DNA of 34,827 nucleotides, from NCBI GenBank assembly GCA_013361705.1, contig JABFXN010000409.1:1-34827 (forward strand). Direction: 5' to 3'. Made by a program: the position numbers and the translations under genes. Positions within the stretch are counted from its first letter, which is position 1, and every line of letters starts with the position of its first letter. Source of the DNA: Acidobacteriaceae bacterium (GTDB lineage: Bacteria > Acidobacteriota > Terriglobia > Terriglobales > Acidobacteriaceae). Shown here one piece after another: positions 9,396 through 18,489 of this stretch. The notes below the pieces were generated by a model. The model did no database searches and was not told the DNA's origin. It saw only the letters and a list, made by a program, of their open reading frames with translations.

Positions 9396-12300
9396 GCGGC
9401 CTCCTGAGCTGGTTTCTTTCCGTGAATCAGAGTGAACATCAATGGGACAAAGAAGAGGGTTGCAAATGTCGCCATGCTGAGACCACCGATGACGGCGCGG
9501 GCCAGCGGTGCATTCTGCTCACCGCCTTCTCCCATGCCCAGGGCCATCGGCAACATGCCGATGATCATGGCGCAGGCAGTCATCAGAATGGGTCTCAGTC
9601 GAGTAAAGCCTGCCTGCACAGCAGCGCCGATCGCCGTCTCCCCACCGACGCGAAGTTCGTTGGCGAAGGTGACCAGCAGGATGGAGTTCGCCGTCGCTAC
9701 ACCGATAGACATGATGGCGCCCATCAGTGAAGGAACATTGAACGTTGTCTGCGTCAGGAACAAGGCCCAGACGATTCCGCAGAAGGCTCCGGGCAGCGCG
9801 CAGATGATGATGAACGGATCAAGCCAGCTCTGATAGTTCACAACCATCAACAGGTAGACCAGAAGTGCGGCAAAGGTGAGACCGAGACCCAAACGGGTGA
9901 AGGCTTCGTTCATGCTCTCCACCTGACCACGGACCACAATCTTCGTGCCCGGCGGCAGATGCGCACTCTCTTCCTTCACGATGCGGTTGACCTTCGATGC
10001 CACCGAGCCAAGGTCGCTGTTCTGTGTGTTCGCGTAGATGTCATAGACCGGCGCGCCGTTATGGTGGTTTACCACCACGGGCATGATGGCGGGCTTCAAC
10101 GTCGCCATATTGCCGAGCATCTCGGTGCGGTTGGCTAGCGTATGGATCGGGATCGGCGTGTTCTGCAGTGCATTGACCGAGTCGATGCTGTACTGCGGCG
10201 TCTGCGCGGCGACAGCATAGGTAATGCCCATCTTCGGATCGAGCCAGAAGTTCGGCTGCACCGCCGCGCTGGAGCTCAGCGAGATATACAGGCTGTTCGC
10301 CACGTCCTGTTGCGTGAGTCCGAACTGTGCCGCACGCACGCGGTCGATATCGAGATGCAGGTCAGGCGCATTCACCACCTGGTGCATGTGTACGTCGACT
10401 GCTCCGGGAACCGTTGCCAGCCGCTCGCGCAGACGGCGTGCGATCTCGTAGTTGGCAGGATCGTAGCCCTGTATCTGGATATCGATCGGCGCAGGCAGGC
10501 CGAAGTTCAGAATCTGGGTCACCATGTCCGCGGGCTGGAAGAAGAAGGTCGCATCGGGAAACTTCTTTGGAAGCTCCGCACGCAGCCGCTTGATATAGCC
10601 CTCGGTGGAGTGATGCTTTTCATTCAACGCGATCAGAACCTCGCCGTCCGCGCTGCTGATGGTCGATCCGTCACCGAAGGCGTAGTTGAAAGTCTCCGGC
10701 GTGAGACCGATGTTGTCCATCACCAGCTCAGTCTCATTCGCGGGAATGATCTTATGGATCTCATCCTCAACCTGGCTGAAGACCACCTTGGTGCTCTCAA
10801 TGCGGGTGCCGGGACGTGTGCGAATGTGCAGCTTGATCTGTCCGGCGTCGACGCTGGGGAAGAAGTCCCGGCCGATGAAGGGCAGCAACACAAAGGCTGA
10901 CAACATCACTGCCACCGAGGCAAATAAGGCGGCACGGCGATGGGCAAGGAAGCTCTCAAGCGTCGATGTATAGCGATGCTGCAGCCAGGTGTAGCCCTGG
11001 TTGAAGCGGTCGTTGATACGGCGGAAGAACCCACCTGCATTGGCAGTCAGGACCTCGCCGGTTGTCTGGCCCTCAAAGCTGTGCTCAGCTCCCAGCAGAT
11101 AGTTCACCAGCACCGGTACCAGCGTACGAGACAGTACGTAGGAGGCAAGCATGGCGAAGACCACGGCCAGCGCCATCGGGGTGAAGAGAAATTTCGCCGG
11201 TCCGGTAAGGAAGACCACCGAAACAAACACGATGCAGATGGTCAGCGTGGAGATCAGCGTCGGCCCTGCAATTTCGGAGGCGCCAATCAGCACCGCCTCG
11301 CGCAATGTCTTGCCGTGCATGTGGCGGTGAATGTTTTCGATGGTAACGGTCGCGTCATCCACCAGGATACCGATGGCCAGCGCAAGGCCGCCAAGGGTCA
11401 TGGTGTTCATCGTCTCGCCCAGGGCGGAGAGCACGATGATGGAGCTCAGGATCGAGAGCGGGATTGAGACCGCGATAATCAACGTACTGCGCCAGCTACC
11501 GAGGAAGAGAAGGATCATCAATGCCGTAAGAGCTGCGGCGATGACGCCCTCACGCAACACGCCCACAATCGATGCCTTCACAAAGATTGATTGATCGAAG
11601 AGCTCCGTGATTTTCAGTCCGGGAGGCGCGGCAGCACGCGAGGCCGGCAGTACATCGTCCTTGATCTGCTTGACGATGTCGAGTGTCGAGACCGAGCCGG
11701 TCTTCATGATGGTGAGCAGAGCCGCGGGCTTTCCATTCGATCGCGCGACATTCTGCTGCACCGACCATCCGTCACGCACATGCGCCACATCGCGCATGTA
11801 GACCATGGCTCCATTTACTTGTTTGATGGGAACATCGTTCAACGAGAGCGCATCGACCGGGCTGGAGTTGGTACTGACGGTGTATTCCGTGTTCTCAACC
11901 TTGGCCGTACCCGATGGCAGCGTCACGTTCTGTGCATTGATGGCGTTGGTGATGTCGACCGGCGTCAGCCCTTTTGCCAGCAGCGCGTTCTGGTCGAGGT
12001 CGACCATGATCTGGCGAGCCACACCGCCGTAGGGCGTAGGCAACAGCGTGCCGGGAACTTTAGTGAGTTGCTGACGGACGCGGAAGAGACCGTAGTCGTA
12101 GATCTCGGATTCGGAGAGGGTGTCGCTCGAGAGCGACAACTGGATGATGGGTACGGTCGAAGCGCTAAAGCGCAGAATCCAGGGCGGGTTTACGCCCTGC
12201 GGCATGCGGAAGCGGATGGAGTTTACGGCGGCTCCGACCTGCGACATCGCCGCATCGATGCGTACTTGGGGCTGGAACGAGATCTTGATGACGGCAGCAC

Positions 12301-12559
12301 CGCTGGTGGTCTGCGAATCGATGGATTTAACGTCGTTCACGACGGCCATGACGAACTCGCTGAAGGTGGTGATGCGCTGTTCCATCTCCTTTGCCGGAAG
12401 GCCGGAGTAGGACCAGATCACCGTAATCTGCGGGATATCGATATTGGGGAAGATGTCGGTCGGTGTGGTCGCGATCGACGAGAAACCCATGATCAGAATG
12501 AGGATCGACGCTACTATGAAGGTGTAGGGGCGATCGAGAGCAAAGCGGACGATCCACAT
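9392..12559 (-). CDS. RND efflux permease (AcrB/HAE1-like)
   Basis: 1055 aa; N-term MWIVRFALDRPYTFIVASILILIMG; GILVDDATVTIENI; 4-bp ATGA overlap with adaptor gene. Confidence 0.95.
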   Translation of the reverse strand: MWIVRFALDRPYTFIVASILILIMGFSSIATTPTDIFPNIDIPQITVIWSYSGLPAKEMEQRITTFSEFVMAVVNDVKSIDSQTTSGAAVIKISFQPQVRIDAAMSQVGAAVNSIRFRMPQGVNPPWILRFSASTVPIIQLSLSSDTLSESEIYDYGLFRVRQQLTKVPGTLLPTPYGGVARQIMVDLDQNALLAKGLTPVDITNAINAQNVTLPSGTAKVENTEYTVSTNSSPVDALSLNDVPIKQVNGAMVYMRDVAHVRDGWSVQQNVARSNGKPAALLTIMKTGSVSTLDIVKQIKDDVLPASRAAAPPGLKITELFDQSIFVKASIVGVLREGVIAAALTALMILLFLGSWRSTLIIAVSIPLSILSSIIVLSALGETMNTMTLGGLALAIGILVDDATVTIENIHRHMHGKTLREAVLIGASEIAGPTLISTLTICIVFVSVVFLTGPAKFLFTPMALAVVFAMLASYVLSRTLVPVLVNYLLGAEHSFEGQTTGEVLTANAGGFFRRINDRFNQGYTWLQHRYTSTLESFLAHRRAALFASVAVMLSAFVLLPFIGRDFFPSVDAGQIKLHIRTRPGTRIESTKVVFSQVEDEIHKIIPANETELVMDNIGLTPETFNYAFGDGSTISSADGEVLIALNEKHHSTEGYIKRLRAELPKKFPDATFFFQPADMVTQILNFGLPAPIDIQIQGYDPANYEIARRLRERLATVPGAVDVHMHQVVNAPDLHLDIDRVRAAQFGLTQQDVANSLYISLSSSAAVQPNFWLDPKMGITYAVAAQTPQYSIDSVNALQNTPIPIHTLANRTEMLGNMATLKPAIMPVVVNHHNGAPVYDIYANTQNSDLGSVASKVNRIVKEESAHLPPGTKIVVRGQVESMNEAFTRLGLGLTFAALLVYLLMVVNYQSWLDPFIIICALPGAFCGIVWALFLTQTTFNVPSLMGAIMSIGVATANSILLVTFANELRVGGETAIGAAVQAGFTRLRPILMTACAMIIGMLPMALGMGEGGEQNAPLARAVIGGLSMATFATLFFVPLMFTLIHGKKPAQEAA

Positions 12560-12608
12560 AATGTCGTCTTCCCTTTCGAAGGTCGGTTTCCGTTTCGACT
12601 ATTTTGAT

Positions 12609-12651
12609 GCGCGTCGAATTAGTTGGATTCAGCTTTTGCAATCGCGCGTCG
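12609..12651. promoter_or_regulatory. Direct repeat GCGCGTCG x2, candidate regulator site
   Basis: GCGCGTCG at 12609-12616 and 12644-12651 (35-bp period) in the RND/ArsR divergent intergenic region. Confidence 0.3.
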
Positions 12652-12680
12652 TTTTGAGTGGGGAGCACGTCTAATTTCGT

Positions 12681-12965
12681 ATGGGCAAGTTGACAGATAA
12701 AGAAGCTGCACAGATTGCGAAAGCGCTCGGAGATCCGAACCGGCTCGCGATCTATGCACAGATTGCCCGGGGCGAGGAGCTCTACTGCGGCGAGATCTGC
12801 GAGCGGCACTCCATCTCGGCTGCCACGATCTCCCACCATCTGAAGGTGTTGACGGATCTTGGCCTGGTCACGTCGCGCAAGGAGGGCCTGAACGTGTATT
12901 ACCGTTCACAGCCGGAGAAGATTGCGGCGTACCGGAAGTATCTGACGGAGCTTGGTGGGAAGTAG
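12681..12965 (+). CDS. ArsR-family transcriptional regulator
   Basis: LGDPNRLAIYAQIARGEELYCGEICERHSISAATISHHLKVLTDLGLVTSRKEGLNVYY winged-helix signature. Confidence 0.92.
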   Translation: MGKLTDKEAAQIAKALGDPNRLAIYAQIARGEELYCGEICERHSISAATISHHLKVLTDLGLVTSRKEGLNVYYRSQPEKIAAYRKYLTELGGK

Positions 12966-12973
12966 TCGATTGC

Positions 12974-13145
12974 GGTGGGAGCCGTGGGCTTCAGCCCACG
13001 GATGATCTGAGTCTACAAGAAGCGGGCTTTAGCCCTGGGCCTTTCTGACAGAGAAGCCCATTTACTATTACATCTTTATCAGCGGGCTGAAGCCCGCTGA
13101 TCACCCCAGCCAGCGAAGCTGGCCGGGGACCCCGCTGCTCCCACC
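12974..13145. repeat. Composite palindromic repeat bounded by GGTGGGAGC/GCTCCCACC
   Basis: Shares a 28-bp identical block GGTGGGAGCCGTGGGCTTCAGCCCACGG with 20240-20267; internal hairpins TCAGCGGGCTGAAGCCCGCTGA and GCCAGCGAAGCTGGC. Confidence 0.8.
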
Positions 13146-13215
13146 TGGATCGAGCTTCGCTCGAAGCTTCCCACCCATAGCGATGCGGTGGAAAGGGGAA
13201 TCCAATGCATTGCCT

Positions 13216-13857
13216 CTATCGCTTGGCGCGTCTCGCTGATTCGGCTTTCTCGTCTTCTGCGCGGAAGAGGTGCACGATTGCGGCGAAGACTTCGTCCACA
13301 ATCTCGGGCATGGGACGCTTCTGATCTCTTACCCAGATCTCTACGCACATTCCAGTTGCGGTCATCGTGAGGCTGGCGAGAATTCTGTGCTCCAGGGACG
13401 ATTCCTTCGTTGCCCGCTTTGAACGGTTGGCAAACGCCCATGTTACCTCTCGCTCCAGCAGTGGGACCTGAAGAAACTGTGCCATCCGTGCCGCGGGACT
13501 GCGCTCTGCTACCTGGACCACGCGTTCCGTCTGATGCAATGTGGGAGCCAAGACCTGTTTGATGGCGGCTTTCGCTGCCTCCAGCGAACTCAGCTCCGCC
13601 TTCTGATCGCGGATCGCCTGCGCCAGCGCCTCTCCATAGCGCTTTACGGTCGCACCCATTACATCTTCCTTCGACCCGTAGTAACGGAAGAAGGTACGGC
13701 GCGAAACGCCGGCTTTGGCTGCGATCTGGTCGACGTGCACATTGTCGAAGCCATGCTCAAAGAAGAGATCGATCGCCGCGTTCCAGATCTCGCCGCGTAC
13801 AACCTCCTGTTTCTTTGCTTGCAGCGAGTTACGGGGAGAGGTGTCCTGAACTGCCAT
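13216..13857 (-). CDS. TetR-family transcriptional regulator
   Basis: IWNAAIDLFFEHGFDNVHVDQIAAKAGVSRRTFFRYYGSKEDVM; divergent from an RND operon. Confidence 0.93.
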   Translation of the reverse strand: MAVQDTSPRNSLQAKKQEVVRGEIWNAAIDLFFEHGFDNVHVDQIAAKAGVSRRTFFRYYGSKEDVMGATVKRYGEALAQAIRDQKAELSSLEAAKAAIKQVLAPTLHQTERVVQVAERSPAARMAQFLQVPLLEREVTWAFANRSKRATKESSLEHRILASLTMTATGMCVEIWVRDQKRPMPEIVDEVFAAIVHLFRAEDEKAESARRAKR

Positions 13858-13898
13858 ACGGCGATTGTAACCCTGCTCGCCATTTTTGGCACATTAAG

Positions 13899-13927
13899 TT
13901 GACAATGGCACAGTGTGCCATTACGCT
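13899..13927 (+). promoter_or_regulatory. Promoter with embedded palindromic operator
   Basis: TTGACA (13899-13904), 17-bp spacer, TACGCT (13922-13927); spacer is the palindrome ATGGCACAGTGTGCCAT, extended to 19 bp at 13904-13922. Confidence 0.65.
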
Positions 13928-13964
13928 CGAAATCAGACATTCACTTCGAACCGGAAGCTGCCCG

Positions 13965-15272
13965 ATGCCAACGCGCCCTTTGCACGATCTTTCCTCCCGA
14001 TCCAGAAATCTTGCAGCTCTGCTGCTGGTTACGTTGCTGCCTGCCGGCTGCTTCCGCAAAAAAGCAGACAACACTGTCAACGCAGCGACGATGGTGCAGG
14101 TGAACGCGGCACGTGCGATTGGCAAGCAGGTCGCCGTCACGCTCTCTGAGACAGGTAGCTTCGTCGCCGAGGAGTCTTCGGAGGTTGCGCCCGCAGTCTC
14201 CGGCCGCGTGATTCGTACGCCAGTGTCTATCGGAGCCTTCGTCAAGGCCGGCGACGTGATCTGCGAGCTTGACCATCGCGATGCCGAACTGAAGCTGACT
14301 CAGTACAAGGCGCAGCTCGCCGAAGCACAGGCGTCACTGCGTCAGGCGCAGTCACGCATTGGTTTGGGTACGGGTAACTTCGACGCCTCTCGCGTTCCTG
14401 AGGTCGCCGCCGCCAAGGCCACCTATGAGTCTTCCATCGCACAGGCCAGACTCGCCGCGGCAGATGCCAAACGCTATGCCAACCTGGTCGCCACTGGCGA
14501 TGTATCGCAGAGTGTCTACGATAAACAGCGCACCCAGGCCGAGACCGCAGAGGCCCAGGCGAATGCATCGCGGCAGCAGTATGAAGGCGCGCTGAACACA
14601 GCCCGCCAGAGCTACCAGGTGGTCAACTCCTCACAGGCATCGCTCGAAGCCATGCAGGCGCAGGTAGGCCAGGCGGAGAAAGCGCTTGCCGATACCACCA
14701 TTCGCGCGCCCTTCGATGGGTATGTCAGCGCGCGGCCGATTGCGGTGGGTGAGTATGTAACGACATCGAGTTCGGTTGCCACTGTCGTCCGTATGGACAC
14801 GCTCAAGCTCCAACTACAAACACCGGAGAAGAGCGCCGCAGGACTGAAGGTGGGCATGCCGGTCACAGCTCGCGTAGCCGCTTATGGCGACCGTGACTTC
14901 ACAGGCGCGACCTCCGCCCTCAATCCCGCCGTCAATCCTGATTCACGCTCCTTTGTTCTCGAAGCCCGCTTCGCCAACAGTGACAGCACGCTGCGTCCGG
15001 GAATGTTTGCCAGTGCCCGCGTCATTCTGCCGGGGATGGAGAACGCCGTCTTCGTTCCGAAGGCGGCGGTCGTCCGCGATCGCACCACCGATTCCAACCA
15101 AATCTTCGTCGTCGATGGCGGCAAAGCACATCTGCGCGTTGTCACCCTGGGCGAGACCGAGAACGGCTTCCTTCGCGTGCTCAGCGGCCTGACCGCCGGC
15201 GAGATGGTCGCCCTCAACAAACAGTCTGACCTGTACGACGGCGCCTCTGTCGCTGTTCAGGCAGGCCGGTAA
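13965..15272 (+). CDS. RND efflux periplasmic adaptor lipoprotein
   Basis: Lipobox LLPAGCF; GRVIRTPVSIGAFVKAGDVICELDHRDAEL; PFDGYVSARPIAVGEYV. Confidence 0.93.
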   Translation: MPTRPLHDLSSRSRNLAALLLVTLLPAGCFRKKADNTVNAATMVQVNAARAIGKQVAVTLSETGSFVAEESSEVAPAVSGRVIRTPVSIGAFVKAGDVICELDHRDAELKLTQYKAQLAEAQASLRQAQSRIGLGTGNFDASRVPEVAAAKATYESSIAQARLAAADAKRYANLVATGDVSQSVYDKQRTQAETAEAQANASRQQYEGALNTARQSYQVVNSSQASLEAMQAQVGQAEKALADTTIRAPFDGYVSARPIAVGEYVTTSSSVATVVRMDTLKLQLQTPEKSAAGLKVGMPVTARVAAYGDRDFTGATSALNPAVNPDSRSFVLEARFANSDSTLRPGMFASARVILPGMENAVFVPKAAVVRDRTTDSNQIFVVDGGKAHLRVVTLGETENGFLRVLSGLTAGEMVALNKQSDLYDGASVAVQAGR

Positions 15273-15284
15273 GGAGTTCCACTC

Positions 15285-18200
15285 ATGCACGGTTTAGCTA
15301 AACTCTGCGTCCGCCGGCCTGTCTTTGCCACCATGCTGATTCTCTCGCTCATGGTGGTGGGCGCCTTCTCTTACTTCAGCCTCGGCGTCGATCTGCTGCC
15401 CAAGGTCGATGTGCCCACTGTCGCTGTCATGGTCGCTGATCCCGGAGCTTCGCCGGAAGAGATTGAGACCGAGATCAGCAAGAAGGTCGAGGACGCGGTC
15501 AACACCATCAGCGGCATCGACGAGCTGCGCTCTAATTCGTCGGAAGGCCAGGCACAGGTCATCATTACGTTCGACCTGGATAAGAACGGTGACGTCGCGG
15601 CTGAGGAAGTCCAGAACAAGATCAACCTCATCCGTAACGACCTTCCGCAGACGGCGAAGGCGCCGGTGGTGCAGAAGTTCGATCCCGATGCTGCTCCTGT
15701 GCTGCAGATTGCGGTCTCCGCACCGCGGTCGTTGCGTGACCTTACGCTCATCGCCGACAAGCTGCTGCGGCAGAAGCTTGAGAACATCAGCGGCGTCGGC
15801 CAGGTACAGCTCGTCGGCGGAGCCAAGCGCGAGATCCACGTCAACGTCGACCCGGAGCGTTTGCGCGCCTATAGCCTGACGATCACCGATGTTGTGAACG
15901 CCGTGCGCCAGCAAAACCTAGAGCTGCCCGGAGGCTCGCTCAACGCGGGAACACGCGAGTTCACCGTGCGGACCATGGGCCGCATCACCACCGCGGCACA
16001 GTTCAACGACATCGCCATCGCACCTCGACAGGGCTATGTCGTCAAGGTCAGCGACGTAGGCTCTGCTGACGACAGCTACGCAGAACCCAGAACCTCAGGA
16101 CGTCTGAACGGCACACCAGCGGTGATGCTGGTGGTCTCCAAGCAATCCGGAGCGAACTCGGTTGAGGTCGCCACCGAGGTCAAACAGAGGCTCGCGGAGA
16201 TTGCGCCAACGCTTCCGAAGGATGTGCGGACGCAGGTCGTGCAGGACCAGTCCATCTTTATCGAAGCTGCGATTGAGTCCATCAAGCATCACCTGATCGA
16301 AGGCAGCATCTTCGCCTGCGCCATCATCTTCGTCTTCCTCGCCAACTGGCGCACGACGCTGATTGCCGCGATTGCGATTCCCACCTCCATCATCTCGACC
16401 TTCGCATTGATGAAGGCGATGGGCTTTACCCTGAACCAGATCACCATGCTGGCCCTCACGCTGATGGTCGGTATCGTGATCGACGATGCCATCATCGTGC
16501 TGGAGAACATCTACCGCTTCATTGAAGAGAAGGGCATGTCTCCCTTTGAGGCGGCGATCGAAGGCACGCGCGAGATCGGTCTGGCCGTCATGGCGACCAC
16601 GTTGTCGCTGCTCGCGGTCTTTCTGCCGGTGGGCTTCATGGGCGGTATTGTCGGCCGCTTCATGAGCTCCTTTGGGTTTACGTCAGCCTTTGCCATCGCG
16701 GTCTCGCTGCTAGTCTCGTTCACGCTGACGCCGATGCTTTGCTCGCGTTTCATCAAGGTTCCGGCGAAGAAGGACGGCCATCAACACGGGGTTGGACAAC
16801 ACGGGGCTGGACAACAGGGTTACAGTCAACACGGCTCAAAAGACTCGCGCTTCTTCCAGTACATCAACGGCCACTACCTGCGGCTGCTGGAGTGGTCGAT
16901 GGCCCATCGCAAGGCTGTCGTGATGATCTGTGGGGGAACCATCCTGAGCCTGATTCCGCTCTTCATCCTCGTCGGTAAGGACTTCACCCCTGCCGACGAT
17001 CAGTCGCAGTTCAACGTCCTGATCCGCACGCCCGAGGGAAGCTCTCTGGCGGCGACGACACAGGAGACAGAGGCCATTGCGCAGGTCATCCGCAAGCTGC
17101 CCGGTGTAAAGACCACGCTGATGACCGCGGGTGGAGGAACTGACGGAGCCGTGAACAGCGCCAGCATCTACGTCAAGCTGGTGGATGTCGCCGACCGTCA
17201 CAACACCCAAACCGACCTGATGCAGCAGACGCGTAAACTGCTGACCACCTTCCCCAGCAACCTGCACACCAGCGTCGAGCTCGTCGCAACCGTGGGTAAC
17301 GGAGCCAGCAACGCGCAGGTGCAGTACTACATCCAAGGACCGGATCTCGATAAGCTAACGCAGTACTCTGATGAGCTGCTGGCGCGGATGAAGAAGATTC
17401 CCGGCGTGACCGATGCCGACTCTTCCCTGCGCAGCGGTAAGCCTGAGGTTCGCCTGGAGATCGATCGTGCCCGCGCCGCCGATCTCGGCGTCTCCGTCAA
17501 CAACATTGAACAGGCGCTCAATACCCTGGTCGCCGGTGAGACCGCATCGACCTTCAACGCGGGCGATGAACAGTACGATGTGCGTGTCCGCGCCGGTGAG
17601 CAGTTCCGCAGCCGCATCGAAGAGCTAAACAAGATCACGGTTCCTTCGACACGCCAGTTAGGCTATGTCGGGCTGAATGAGGTGGTCGCTACCCAGAACT
17701 CCACCGGCCCATCATCGGTGAATCGCATCGCGCGCCAGCGGCAGGTGACGGTAAGCTGCAATGTTCTGCCCGGTTACTCGCAGTCGCAGGTTCTCGCCTC
17801 GCTACAGAAGGCGGTTGCGGAGATGCGCCTGGACCCCGACTACCGCACCGGTCTCGCCGGTGCCTCCAAAGAGCTTGGCCGCACCGGCTATTACTTCCTG
17901 CTGGCCTTCGCCCTGACCTTCATCTTCATGTACATCGTGCTGGCAGCGCAGTTCGAGTCGTTCATCCATCCGGTTACCATCCTGCTCACACTGCCGCTGG
18001 CTGTTCCCTTCGGCATCCTGTCACTGCTGCTCACTGGGCAGACGGTCAACATCTTCTCCGCGCTTGGCCTGCTGCTGCTCTTCGGCATTGTGAAGAAGAA
18101 TGCCATTCTGCAGATCGACCACACCAACGGTCTGCGCGCTGAGGGTATGCCGCGGTATGAAGCGATTCTGCAGGCGAACCAGGATCGTCTTCGGCCCATC

Positions 18201-18488
18201 CTGATGACCACCCTGGCGCTGGTCGCGGGCATGCTGCCGCTCGTGATCTCGCGCGGTACCGGCTCTGCTACTAACCGGTCGATCGGTGTGCTTGTCGTCG
18301 GCGGTCAATCGCTCTGCCTTTTGCTGACGCTCATCGCGGTGCCGGTCTTCTACTCGCTCTTTGAAGACATCGCTGAGCACCCTATCTGGAGCAAGCCGGC
18401 CCGTATGGCACAGTCTCTCTTCGCTCGCATTCCCAAGTGGAAGCGCAACACCGTCTCCGCGCCGGAAACTTCGAATGAGGTCGTCTAG
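15285..18488 (+). CDS. RND efflux permease (AcrB-like)
   Basis: 1067 aa; LCVRRPVFATMLILSLMVVGAFSYFSLGVDLLPKVDVPTV; GIVIDDAIIVLENIYR; C-term RPILMTTLALVAGMLPL. Confidence 0.96.
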   Translation: MHGLAKLCVRRPVFATMLILSLMVVGAFSYFSLGVDLLPKVDVPTVAVMVADPGASPEEIETEISKKVEDAVNTISGIDELRSNSSEGQAQVIITFDLDKNGDVAAEEVQNKINLIRNDLPQTAKAPVVQKFDPDAAPVLQIAVSAPRSLRDLTLIADKLLRQKLENISGVGQVQLVGGAKREIHVNVDPERLRAYSLTITDVVNAVRQQNLELPGGSLNAGTREFTVRTMGRITTAAQFNDIAIAPRQGYVVKVSDVGSADDSYAEPRTSGRLNGTPAVMLVVSKQSGANSVEVATEVKQRLAEIAPTLPKDVRTQVVQDQSIFIEAAIESIKHHLIEGSIFACAIIFVFLANWRTTLIAAIAIPTSIISTFALMKAMGFTLNQITMLALTLMVGIVIDDAIIVLENIYRFIEEKGMSPFEAAIEGTREIGLAVMATTLSLLAVFLPVGFMGGIVGRFMSSFGFTSAFAIAVSLLVSFTLTPMLCSRFIKVPAKKDGHQHGVGQHGAGQQGYSQHGSKDSRFFQYINGHYLRLLEWSMAHRKAVVMICGGTILSLIPLFILVGKDFTPADDQSQFNVLIRTPEGSSLAATTQETEAIAQVIRKLPGVKTTLMTAGGGTDGAVNSASIYVKLVDVADRHNTQTDLMQQTRKLLTTFPSNLHTSVELVATVGNGASNAQVQYYIQGPDLDKLTQYSDELLARMKKIPGVTDADSSLRSGKPEVRLEIDRARAADLGVSVNNIEQALNTLVAGETASTFNAGDEQYDVRVRAGEQFRSRIEELNKITVPSTRQLGYVGLNEVVATQNSTGPSSVNRIARQRQVTVSCNVLPGYSQSQVLASLQKAVAEMRLDPDYRTGLAGASKELGRTGYYFLLAFALTFIFMYIVLAAQFESFIHPVTILLTLPLAVPFGILSLLLTGQTVNIFSALGLLLLFGIVKKNAILQIDHTNGLRAEGMPRYEAILQANQDRLRPILMTTLALVAGMLPLVISRGTGSATNRSIGVLVVGGQSLCLLLTLIAVPVFYSLFEDIAEHPIWSKPARMAQSLFARIPKWKRNTVSAPETSNEVV

Positions 18489-18489
18489 C

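Noticed and set aside
11591-12607. 338-aa plus-strand ORF
   Set aside because: Antisense shadow of the RND permease gene; composition is Arg/His-rich without a recognisable domain.
12974-13145. Possible CRISPR array from repeated GGGCTnnAGCCC units
   Set aside because: Units are individually palindromic, irregularly spaced and variable in sequence; no constant repeat/spacer periodicity or cas genes.
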